From the NCBI RefSeq assembly GCF_031755915.1, contig NC_083388.1:1123501-1187500 (forward strand): a DNA stretch of 64,000 bases, in the 5' to 3' direction. The stretch's first letter is position 1; each line of letters begins with the position of its first letter. The notes under the pieces were generated by a model that did no database searches, was not told the origin of the DNA, and worked only from the letters and a program-made list of their open reading frames with translations. Origin of the DNA: Ziziphus jujuba. Its lineage: Eukaryota; Streptophyta; Magnoliopsida; Rosales; Rhamnaceae. The translations under genes were made by a program, and so were the position numbers. Positions 52,540 through 62,963 of the stretch are shown here, in pieces.

Positions 52540-52890
52540 TTTTAATTAAGATGTGGCTGTTGAATGAATTTTTTGGGAGTGAAAGTAGGATAAATGATGG
52601 CTTATGAACTATTTCTAATAGAGCCTATATTGAAGTAATTTTTGGTGGTAGACTTGTTGTAAGTTCATAAAATGCTAACAAACTGGTAAAATATTGAAGA
52701 TGAATAAAATTGTTGAAAAACTCACTCAAATTGGGATAATGTAAATAAACATAAGAAAAATAATATATATCCCTCCTAAACACGCAAGCAATAAATTAAA
52801 GGGAAAAAAAAAAAAACTAATTTATACTTTTTTTTTTTTTTTTTTTTGGGTTTAAAAATGTCTTTGATTTCTTAACAGTGTTAAGGACCA
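52540..52890. repeat. Spacer block, copy 1 of 3
   Basis: Shares ordered words with copies 2 and 3: GGCTGTTGAATGAA, a GATGGCTT-TGAACTA word, a CATAAGAAAAATAATA word followed by ATCCCT-CTAAACA-GCA, CTAATTTATACTT, and TTAAGGACCATA. It lies directly before the CRR42 pseudogene copy, as the other two lie directly before the 3' ends of the GH3 genes. Confidence 0.6.
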
Positions 52891-53370
52891 TAATATAGGA
52901 GACCTCTCTACCAGTTTGGATGGTCTCCATTTTTGGGCAATGATCACTTTATTGTTTGTGTATTAATATATATATATATATATATATATGACCAAGAACT
53001 TTACAAATATTATCTTCTCTAATTCATGGCAATATTAATTTCTTCTGTAACTAGAGTTAGGGAATTCCATACCTAAAGCCTCTTCTTCAACATTAATTCA
53101 AGCTTATTCCAATTAAACAAATCAATAAGTGGGAAGTTAAAGAAGTCAAAGTACGAAGTTTGAATATTCAAAAGATCTTGAGATAAGGTCTCTAGCTATT
53201 TTTGGTTAAGGAGAAAAAAAACTCACATAGTCATCCGTAGCATTTTCAATCATCATATGCAATTGCACATAAGATTTAACTTTGGCTAAGTCAAGCCTGG
53301 TTATGCAGTAGAAAGGTAGATTCTCTTGCTATTTGAGTATATATCCTGTCGCTATTATTATTAGGGATTT
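52891..53370 (+). pseudogene. Broken copy of CRR42 promoter and exon 1
   Basis: Aligns by eye with 50,630-51,060. Shared words are TTCATGGCA with TATCATGGCA at the start codon, CTAAAGCCTCTTCTTCAA, GTTTGAATATTCAAAAGA with GTGTGAATATTCAAAAGA, CTTGAGATA-GGTCTC, TAAGTCAAGCCTGGT, and TTGAGTATATAT downstream of the donor. The would-be ATG is at 53,026, but an insertion shifts the frame and a TAA follows within 20 codons. The middle part (after about 53,200) is replaced by unrelated sequence. I see no exon 2. It cannot make the CRR42 protein. Confidence 0.8.
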
Positions 53371-54381
53371 CTGCATAGTTTCGTCATTTTTACATTTTAC
53401 CTTCTAAAACATCAAATTATTATTAATGCCCTCTGAAATTTGTAAACAGTGGTAATATCAGTCCAAATATCCACGACTTTTTAATTGCTACATTTATTAA
53501 CTAGAACAAAATTATTATCATGATCTGAAAAAAAAAAAGAAAAAAGAAAAAAAAAAGAAAACTCCTTACATACGGCGTACATGAATTTTCACAGTAAATG
53601 AAGTCACCGGAGAAGACTATAGACCAATGCTGCATGGTTTATAAACTTCAAGTTGCATTAGTGTTAATTCAATACTATGGAGGGTAAAGTGCAAAAACGC
53701 CGAAACTAGATTTGGTATTTATGCCATATTATTGTTATTCTTTTTAAAAGTTAAATATTAATTTAGAATATTGTAAACTAATTAATTCAAGACCTAGATA
53801 AACATAAGAAAAATAACATATATACCTTCTAAACTTGCAAACAACAAATTAAAAATAAACCATTTAATCATTTTATACTTTTTATTTATCTTCGACTTCT
53901 TTAACATATATATATATATATATATATATATTTGATAGAAGGTTTGTTTATATATATCTCCTTAAAAGGATTGTTTATCGTTTGAAATATGGACATGCTT
54001 ACTTGGCAAAATCTACACCAAATTAAGAGGTGGCTGTTGAATGAAGTTTTTAGGTGTGAACAATAATGGCTTTTGAACTACTTAAATGTCGTGGATAACT
54101 GAACTTGAAATGAGAACCTCCTTCTTAGTCCTAAAGCAAAGTGTGAATGTTGGCGCAATAAGAAAGCTGCAATATTTACTTTAAAATAAAACTAATTTAT
54201 ACTTTTTATTTAAAAATGTTTTTGACACAACACAAATATTAAGGACCATATTCTCTGTTAATCAAGTGGAACAATTTATCTGGAAAAAAGAACAAAAACT
54301 GAAAAACTAAAAGAGGACTACTTTGTGACTGGCTCTGCAAATAATCCTAAGTCTATATAAAAAAAGATTCTTCTTGTAAGT
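53371..54381. other. Spacer with duplicated block copy 2; 3' flank of the first GH3 gene
   Basis: No gene. (AT)n at about 53,906-53,932. Block copy 2 is spread over about 53,800-54,270, rearranged relative to copy 1 (the ATAAGAAAAATAA word comes first, then the GGCTGTTGAATGAA word, then CTAATTTATACTTTTT and ATTAAGGACCATA). Confidence 0.55.
53800..54270. repeat. Spacer block, copy 2 of 3
   Basis: See copy 1 for the shared words. Here AGGTGGCTGTTGAATGAAG begins near 54,029, TGGCTTTTGAACTA near 54,068 and TTAAGGACCATA near 54,239. It ends about 110 bp before the GH3 stop codon on the opposite strand. Confidence 0.55.
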
Positions 54382-55549
54382 CTAATTTGTGTCAATTGGA
54401 TCAGTTGTGAGTCCAAAACCAAAGGGGAAGAGTGGATCATAATGTGCATCACCAACATTCATAGGGAGCTGATCCACTGTCTTGAACCAAGTACGAGAAA
54501 GCTTTCCAGTGAAACCATAATCACCAAACAGAACATCAGCAACTCCTCCTCCTTCTGTACCCGGAAGAAATGCAGCAACCAGAGCATCAATGTTGGTGAG
54601 CTGGGGCTCGATCACCACAGGACGTCCGGCAACAATTATCACCGCACACTTGACTTTCCCACATACGTTGTCGATCACATATTCACCTGGACTAGCAATT
54701 GTCAGGTTTAGACTATCCCCAGCTGTCTCTGCATATGGATGCTCCCCAACAGCAACAATGGCATACGTGAAATTTTGTGCTTCTACCCAATCTGAATCTG
54801 GATCTTTACTGAACACAACCTCTGTGATTGGATCTACTGCATCTGAAATGGCTTCAAGGATGGTTGTTCCTGTTTCAACAAAACAAAGATGTTAAAACTT
54901 TTTAGCTAACAAGGAAATGATATTTTTGGTATAGTTGACAGGTGAAATTAAGAAGTACCAGTAGTTAGGTTATTGCCACTAAGTCCTTGCCAAGTAATTG
55001 TCCAACCACCACATTGGTAGCCTAGATTGTCAGCATGGGTTCCAGCAACTAGTATTTTTGTTGCGTTTTTGGGTAGTGGTAGCATAGGAGGATCTGCATC
55101 TTGTCCATTTTTCAATAGAACAAGTGACTTCCTTACAGCTTCCCTTGCCAAGTCTCGGTGTGCCTATTAAATTGGATTAAAAAAGTAATAATAATAATAA
55201 TAAATGGGAATATCATATTTGATAAGTTTGTCATGGTTTAGTTCTAAGCTCAATCAAGAAAGTAGTTACCTGGGCACCGAGCTCGTCGATTAAGTTCTTA
55301 TCAGCCATAGGATTCTCAAATAGACCCATTGTGAACTTGACTCTCAGAATTCTCCAAACTGCATCATTTATACGACTCATGGACACAAACTTGTTTTCGA
55401 CGAGGGTTGTTAGAGTATCAATGAACAGAGTATAGTTCATTGGAACCATGATCTGAAAAATTGCAAACAAGCAATTTAAAAAAGAAAGATGGAGAAACTC
55501 ATGTTTTGAATTTATAATAATTTTTAGTCCTATATGTCTCTGTGAAAGA

Positions 55550-55586
<37 letters not shown>

Positions 55587-57088
55587 GATATATCTATATA
55601 TATATATATATATATATAGGGTGATAAATTACTGGGGATAGAGACAAACCATGTCAATGCCAGCATTAATACCCTCAAGAACTGAGTAAGTGTAATTTGC
55701 ACCAGGTGGAGTCGTAATCTTGTCAATACCACCCCAATCAGAAATAACAAAACCCTGCAATTTGCCCACGATAAACACAAATATGTTATAGCTTGTATAA
55801 ATATCATAAAAAAAAAAAAAAAATTTGTCAATTTTCATACCCTAAATTTAAGAGTGTTCTTTAGAAAATCTGTGATTAGGAAGCGATTAGCGTGCATCTT
55901 AACACCATTTAAACTGGAGTAAGAAACCATGACAGTAGATACACCATTGATTATGGCATTGAAGTAGCCAGGCATATGAATGCTCAACAAACCATGCCAA
56001 TCTATCACTGTGTTGTTCTCATTAATGCCCCTGGTTGTGCCTCCATCACCCACATAGTGTTTCGAACACGCTGCTACGCGTTTTCTGATTACAAAAATAC
56101 AAAATGAAGAAAACAACAGAATTCCTTATGTATTAGATTAGGCATGTAAAAGAAATGTTTGATAAAAAAGACTTAAAAAACATACTTTCCACCGACAAAT
56201 GGAACACCCTTCTTTGGACCTTTGCCTTGCAATCCTAATATGATGGAGGTCATTTCTTGGACTATCTTTGGATCCTCACTATAGCTCTCATAACATCTCC
56301 CCCATCTCGGATCCCTGCAGACCTGTTACTAATGAAAATTTAATCACAAGTATGGGGACAAAACAGTCACTATTCTAGGTAGTCATTGTTGGTTATTATA
56401 GATTGCATACCGCGATACATGGTGCAAATGCATAATTAATACCAGTAGCTCTAACTTCAAGGGCAGTTGCCTCACCAATTTTCCTAACAAGCTCAGCATC
56501 CCTGCAACATGGAAATTACCAGATTTTTTACTTTTCATGGCTAGCTACAAAAAACAGTCCCCAAAGAAACAAAGAGAGACGCAAAAATTATTCCATATAT
56601 TGATGATATAATACTAATATATACATTAATGTATGAAGTTTAATTTACCTGGTGCATCCAAGTGCAATGTTATGTGGGAAAATGGTTGCCTTATAGACAT
56701 TGTTGTGACCATGAAGAGCATCAATGCCATAAATCATAGGGATGCCAAGCCTGCTTGAAAGTGAACCATTTTGGAAATTGTCAACCATATCAATCCAATC
56801 CTCTGGAGTGGCCTGCATTTTAGGAACACTTCCTCCACCACTCAGTACACTGCCAATTGAGAAATCCCTCATGATCTCGAACGTGGTAACTGAGCGGTCC
56901 AATTGCGTCATCTGACCAATCTTTTCAGCTAAAGTCATTCTGCTCATCAAATCTTTTATTCTTCTATTCATAGGCTGTTTGGGGTCCTTGTATGCCATAT
57001 ACTCTGCTGCTGTCATCCATGACCAGCAGCACAACAACAGAACCAGTACTCCCACTAGGTGGGCTGCTGGAATAATTTTCACCATCAT
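54382..57088 (-). CDS. GH3 beta-D-glucan exohydrolase (proximal tandem copy)
   Basis: A secreted family-3 glycoside hydrolase that removes glucose from the ends of cell-wall beta-glucans; barley ExoI is the model. Exons in coding order: 56649-57088, 56411-56501, 56186-56322, 55841-56084, 55650-55754, 55270-55452, 54959-55163, 54382-54869, giving 630 aa. The signal peptide is about residues 1-27 ([15 protein letters not shown]). By alignment from memory to barley ExoI, the active site is D123 in [12 protein letters not shown]186 in RDPRWGR, K231/H232 in [10 protein letters not shown], nucleophile D310 in GFVISDW, the clamp W311 and W458 (GGWTITWQG), and acid/base E516 in GEHPYAE. All are present. 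K316 stands where barley has Arg. The closest Arabidopsis relatives I recall are At5g20940/At5g20950, next to TSL there too. The gene looks complete and functional. Confidence 0.95.
55551..55619. repeat. (CA)n-(TA)n compound microsatellite in a GH3 intron
   Basis: CA repeats run into TA repeats inside the intron between exons 5 and 6 of the proximal GH3 gene. The equivalent intron of the distal copy (61,380-61,487) lacks the tract, so the expansion or loss came after duplication. Confidence 0.85.
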
Positions 57089-58546
57089 TCAATGCTCTCT
57101 CGGTTCTACAGAGAAAAAAGGCAAGCAAAATGATGGTAATTAGAATCCACTTCAGTTCCCAAAAAAAACTTATCTTATAGAAATGAAGTTGCATATTCAA
57201 TGAGGTATTTTAAAGCACAAAACGATAACGAAGTAAAAAAAAAAAAAAAAAAAAAAATCTCTGATAATGCAAAATGAACCTTAAAAACAGATTTCCACTT
57301 GCTGTGTGTTTTCTCCCAGAAAAGGAAAAAAAAGAGGTGGAAAAATAAGTGACTAGTATACAAAAAGGAACTTGAATGTTTTAGTGAACAGAACAAAATG
57401 ATGCAAAGCTGGGCATCATTTGCATGGAAAAACATGCATTCATGGCAAGGTATATATATATATATATATATATAGTGAGGAAGATAATTAGAAATCGTAT
57501 TAAATAATATTCTACTCCTTTGAGATCTTATCTTCTCTGATATCATTAATAAAAATCAAAATCAGATTTCTTAAATCTCCATAGAGGAGTGTATATAATA
57601 TTTTCGGTTATTGAGGAGTTATACAATATTTTCGGTTAACAGAAATCTAATTTATGTACATCTGGTGGGACTGGATACAAGTACTAGAGAGATGTAACTT
57701 TCAATTTTTAAGATATAAATTGTAGATAAGGTAACATATTCCATTTGAATAAGATGTTCATAGGTTATGAAAGGATTCTCTCTTATCTAATTTTCACCTA
57801 AATTTTCATAGATCTGACATGTTGAACATTACAAATATAACATCATGATTTAATTTTTCAATTTTATGTTCATTATTATTTTTGTTTTATTTCATGAATA
57901 TTGACTTTTAGAAATATATATCCTCAAAATGAAATTTTAAAAGTTTTTTTTTTTAAAACAAAAATGCCTAAAAATTCTGCAAGGATATATGGATTTGTTT
58001 TTTTGGGGGACTGAATAGATTAAAAAACGTTCAAAAATGGTTTTTTGTGGGAAGGTATATAAGTAAAAATACTTTTTTGGCCAAAAATTGCAATTTTTTA
58101 TTTTTTATTTTTTATTTTTATTTTTATAATCTTGCTGCAGTAGTTAAAACGTATGGAGAAAACATATTTTCCAAAAGAATCTAATAAGAGTTTTTTCAAT
58201 CCCTTTTGGGACCATTCATCTCTTCGAAAAACATTATTAACAAAAATGACCCTTTTTTTATTTTTTTTATTTTTAATATGGGCGAATAAAAAGCAAGCTC
58301 TGACTATAGGTTTTTGAGCGCAACCACTAGGGGTAAAAAGATCAAACGTTTTTTCTCTCTCTCTCTCTCACACACACACAAAATGTTGCATTGTCCCCCA
58401 GAAAAATATTATATGTTATTTTGTTCTCAAGCTTTATGTTTTCGTCCCCCCCAAAAAAAAAATTGCTAGAGGTACAAACAAATGTATGTAATTCAGCAGC
58501 TTTAATTTCCTGGTGTACAAGTCCTCCAAGAGGCTTATCTCTATAT

Positions 58547-58708
58547 AAGACATACATGCATAGAAAATACATTGATCAATTTTGTGTAATTTAAAAGCTT
58601 TTGGTGAAAAGTAAATAGCCTTTCCATGCTACACTCTATTTGTACCCAACCCATACAAGGGTGGTAGGGAGTTTAAATAATTTTCCTTTTTTGTTTTTTT
58701 TTTTTTTG
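58547..58708. repeat. 162-bp perfect direct repeat, first copy
   Basis: Reads identically to 58,968-59,129, including the length of the terminal T run. The offset is 421 bp and 259 bp lie between the copies. Confidence 0.9.
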
Positions 58709-58967
58709 AAAATAAAAATTCTGTCTAATTTGTAATTTGAGTAGTTGATCTTTTTACAATGTAAAATAAACTTTATACAGTTTCATGAAAACTTAAATTA
58801 CTAAAGTATCCATAATTAATGAAAAAAGAAACCCTCTTGCTTCTACCCTTCTTTCATCACGTGCTTTCTTTGCAATTGTTCATCTTTATATTTTGCCCTC
58901 AGAGTCAGGATAAAGTAAATTACATCAAGGCGAACAAAGGCAGAAGGAAGAAGATCGAGTGATCTAG

Positions 58968-59129
58968 AAGACATACATGCATAGAAAATACATTGATCAA
59001 TTTTGTGTAATTTAAAAGCTTTTGGTGAAAAGTAAATAGCCTTTCCATGCTACACTCTATTTGTACCCAACCCATACAAGGGTGGTAGGGAGTTTAAATA
59101 ATTTTCCTTTTTTGTTTTTTTTTTTTTTG
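58968..59129. repeat. 162-bp perfect direct repeat, second copy
   Basis: Identical to 58,547-58,708. The ends are not TG...CA and no primer-binding site follows the first copy, so a small LTR element is not supported. Confidence 0.9.
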
Positions 59130-59809
59130 CTCCCCAACCTTATAAATCCATTCCTTCTCCTTGAAACGGCAAAAAAGGACCAAAAATAAAATGCCAAAAT
59201 CTTCTTCCTAACCTTAGATTAATCCATTCTGTCTCCTTGAAATAGCAAAAATGGGTCTTTTTCCTCCCTAATATTACAGAAACATATGTAAAATTAGAAA
59301 GTGAGCAAACCCAATTTTTGATTGCAAAATATGAATGGAATTTTTTATAAAAAAATATGATTTGGGTATTCTTGCAACGTGGATTCTAACATTTGATTTG
59401 ACAAATATTTTCCATGGTATTAGATTAAGAGGAGTATTTATATAGAATTGGCAAAACAAAACATTTTTGTCACAAGGATAGGTGATCCTGGCATGGGGAT
59501 TGTTTTTTTTTTGGCGAATAAGAATGCCGCTTAATTTCGTAATACTGCAAACATATTAAATAAAGGCATTTTGGAAATTTTAAAAGTATAGGACTGCAAA
59601 AAGAACTTTATGCAGTGCAACTAGCATCTCTCTTGTAATTTACATGTATTATTATATTATGTTCCAGAGAAAAAATGAAAATCTTATCTTAAGATAATTT
59701 AGAATCTTAAACTTTATATATATCTTTCCAAGGATTGCTCTTTTTTATTTATTATTATTATTATTATTTTTAAATATCTTATTTCTTATTATTATTTTTT
59801 TTCACAATA

Positions 59810-60230
59810 GGCTAAGGTTAATTTGCAAATTATATCTGGCAGTGGAATGAAGTTGTTGGGTGTGAAGGATGGCTTTTGAATTTTTGAGTAGTAAATTTAT
59901 GTGAATTCATAAATACTAAGAAAAAGATGCTTAATCATTGAAGTTACTTGGAAAACAAGATATCTCTTAATTATTGAAAATCATAACTATCAAAAGAAAA
60001 ATGTTATGAATGCTCAATCAAATTGAATATAAGAAAAATAATACATATCCCTTCTAAACATGCAGGCAATGACAACTTAGTCCTAAAACAAAGTTTGTGA
60101 ATTGGTGCACTAAAAAGAATGCAATATATACTTCAAATAAACTAAATAATTTATACTTCTAAAACCAAAGTCTTTTGAATTTTAATAAATATAAGGGACC
60201 ATATCCTCTGTTAATTAATCAAAAAAGAAT
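59810..60230. repeat. Spacer block, copy 3 of 3
   Basis: GTGGAATGAAGTTGTTGGGTGTGAA near 59,841 corresponds to TGTTGAATGAAGTTTTTAGG in copy 2. Then come GGATGGCTTTTGAAT, a TATAAGAAAAATAATAC word near 60,018, CTTCTAAACATGCAGGCAA, AATTTATACTT and AAGGGACCATATCCTCTGTTAAT. The block ends about 80 bp before the distal GH3 stop codon. Confidence 0.6.
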
Positions 60231-60308
60231 AATACCGAAAAAATAAAAAGACAAAAGGACTAAATTGAGACTGACTCTACCATTAATCCTAAATCTCTAA
60301 AACAATGT

Positions 60309-62019
60309 CTAATTTGCAACAACTGGATCAGTTGTGAGTCCAAAACCAAAGGGGAAGAGTGGATCATAATGTGCATCACCAACATTCATAGGGAGCTGAT
60401 CCACTGTCTTGAACCAAGTACGAGAAAGCTTTCCAGTGAAACCATAATCACCAAACAAAACATCAGCAATTCCTCCTCCTTCTGTACCAGGAAGAAATGC
60501 AGCAATTAGAGCATCAATGTTGGTAAGTTGGGGCTCGATCACCACAGGACGACCCGTTACAAGTATCACCACACACTTAACTTTTCCACATACATTGGTG
60601 ATCACATATTGACCTCCAGCATCAATTGTCAAGTTTAGACTATCCCCAAACATCTCTGCATATGGAAGCTCACCAACAGCAACAATGGCATATGAGAAAT
60701 TGTTTGATTCTACCCAATCTGGATCAGGATATTCTTTGTACACAATCTCTGTGCTTGGATCTACTGCAGCTGTAATGCCTTCGAGGATGGTTGTTCCTGT
60801 TTCATCAATTTATCTATTTATTTTTTTGAATATAACTATTTTGCTAAAGGGTAACAAGGAAATGAGCTAAAAGTTGAAAAATGTGAATCAAGAACATACC
60901 AGTAGTTAGGTTATTGCCAGTAAGTCCCTGCCAAGTAATTGTCCAACCACCACATTGGTTGCCTAAATTGTCAGCATGGGTTCCAGCAACCAGAATTTTT
61001 GTTGCTTTTTTGGGTAGTGGTAGCACAGGAGGATCTGCATTTGCTCCGTTTTTCAACAGAACAAGTGATTTCCTCACAGCTTCCCTTGCCAAATCTCTGT
61101 GTGCCTATTAGATAAAATGGCCATTTTTATCATATTTATCATGGATTTCCATAAAATTTTGAACTCAACCAAGAAATTTGTTCTAATAGTAGTTACCTGA
61201 GAACCTAGCTCGTCAATTAAGCTCTTATCGGCCCAAGGAGCCTCGAATAGACCCATTGTGAACTTGACTCTCAGAATTCTCCTAACTGCATCATTTATAC
61301 GATCCATGGAGACAAACTTGTTGTTGACAAGAGTTGTTAGAGTATCAATGAACAAGGTATGGTTGAATGGAACCATGACCTGAAAAATTACAAAGAAGCA
61401 GTCTAAAAAAGAAAGCAAAGAAACTCATGTTTTGAATTTATAATAATTTCTCAGACAAGATTCGAGTAAGTGGGGATAGAGACTAACCATGTCAATGCCA
61501 GCATTAATACCCTCAAGAACCGAGTAAGTGTAATTTGCACCTGGTGGGGTGGTAATCTTGTCAATACCTTCCATATCAGAGATAACAAAACCCTGCAATT
61601 TTCCACAATTCACTAATATGTTAAGAACCTGTTTTGAATATCATCCTTAGATTTAGCAAACAAGACTAAAATATGGCAATTTTTGTACCCCGAATTTGAG
61701 TTTGTTCTTTAGAAAACCGGTGATTAGGTTGCGATTAGCGTGCATCTTCACTCCATTCCAACTGGAATAGGAAATCATGACAGTAGACACACCCTTGATT
61801 ATCGAGTCATAGTAGCCAGGCATATGAATGCTCAACAATCCATGCATATCAATCACTGTGTTGTTCTCATCTATGCCCCTGGTGGTACCTCCATCACCCA
61901 CAAAGTGTTTTGCACATGCTGCTACTTTTTTTCTGATTACAAAAGCATAATTTATTTTAATACAAGAAATTAAAAAAAAGAATGCTATATGTATAGATTA
62001 GACTTTTAACACAAATGTT

Positions 62020-62052
<33 letters not shown>

Positions 62053-62963
62053 CTTACTTTCCACCAACAAATGGAACACCCTTCTTTGGACTCTCGCCTT
62101 GCAATCCTAATATGATATCAGTCATTTCTTGGACAATGTTGTGATCCTCACTAAAGCTCTCATAACACCTACCCCATCTCGGGTCCCGACAGACCTTATA
62201 CAAATGAAAATTCAATCACAAATTTGGAACAAAAAGGTTTACTACTCCAGTAAGTCTTCTTCGGTTTTATAGTAGCATACCGCGATACATGGGCCAAATA
62301 TATAAGGAATACCAGTAGCTCGAACTTCAAGGGCAGTTGCTTCACCAATTTTCCTTATAAGCTCTCTATCCCTGCAAAATGAGGAAAAAAAAAAAAAAAA
62401 AATACAAGATTTTACTTTTCTTGCCCCCAGAGAAACAGAGAGATATGAAAATAAAAAAAAAAAAAATGGAAAAAAAATCCATAAATGGATAATATAACAC
62501 TAGTATATGAACAATTAATTGACCTGGTGCATCCAAGTGCAATGTTATGTGGGAAAATGGTAGCCTTGTACACATTGCCATGACCATGAACAGCATCAAT
62601 GCCATAAATCATAGGGATGCCAAGCCTGCTAGAAAGTGAACCATTTTGGAAATTGTCAACCATTTCAATCCAGTCCTCTGGAGTGGCCTGTGGTTTAGGA
62701 ACACTTCCTCCACCACTCAGTACACTGCCGATTGAGAAATCCCTTTGGATCTCGAACGATGTATTTGCGCGCTCCAATTGAGTCATCTGACCAATCTTTT
62801 CAGCTAGAGTCATTCTGCCCATCAGATCTTTGATTCTTACCTCCCAAGGCTGTGACGGGTCCTTGTATGCCATGTATTCTGCTGCTGCCAAGCCTGACCT
62901 GCAGCAGAACAACACCACTAGGACTCCCACTAGGTGGGCTGCTGAAATAATCTTCACCATCAT
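60309..62963 (-). CDS. GH3 beta-D-glucan exohydrolase-like (distal tandem copy, altered clamp residue)
   Basis: Same architecture as the proximal copy, with identical exon lengths. Exons in coding order: 62524-62963, 62281-62371, 62058-62194, 61689-61932, 61488-61592, 61197-61379, 60900-61104, 60309-60796, giving 630 aa. The signal peptide is about residues 1-27 ([15 protein letters not shown]). Present are D123 ([11 protein letters not shown]), R186 (RDPRWGR), K231/H232 ([10 protein letters not shown]), nucleophile D310 in GFVISDM, W458 (GGWTITWQG) and acid/base E516 in GELPYAE. At residue 311 this copy has Met where the proximal copy and barley ExoI have Trp, so one side of the aromatic clamp over the substrate is missing. 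The second exon reads [11 protein letters not shown] where the proximal copy has [11 protein letters not shown]. The reading frame is intact, so I call it a gene with possibly changed specificity or activity, not a pseudogene. Confidence 0.93.

Larger units (their letters stand above)
51280..52890. other. Spacer with (CA)n, a small ORF and a duplicated block
   Basis: A (CA)n/(AC)n tract spans about 51,788-51,890 with interruptions. A small possible secreted-peptide frame lies at 52,053-52,289 on the minus strand (separate entry). From about 52,540 to 52,890 lies the first of three related spacer blocks (separate entries). (AT)n runs at about 52,437-52,457. Confidence 0.6.
57089..60308. other. 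Spacer between the two GH3 genes
   Basis: 57,089 to about 57,600 is the promoter side of the proximal GH3 gene, with an A run at about 57,237-57,257 and (AT)n at about 57,449-57,472. 57,850-58,350 is AT-rich DNA without a gene. 58,547-59,129 contains a perfect direct repeat (separate entry). 59,810-60,230 is the third spacer block. No coding sequence is supported; the short frames at 58342-58594 and 59274-59459 are not recognised. Confidence 0.6.

Noticed and set aside
58547..59129. Miniature LTR retrotransposon (TRIM) formed by the 162-bp direct repeats
   Set aside because: Repeat ends are not TG...CA, no primer-binding or polypurine site is visible, and no target-site duplication was found.
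60309..62963. Distal GH3 copy as a pseudogene
   Set aside because: All eight exons are open, exon lengths equal those of the proximal gene, splice sites are intact and most catalytic residues are kept.
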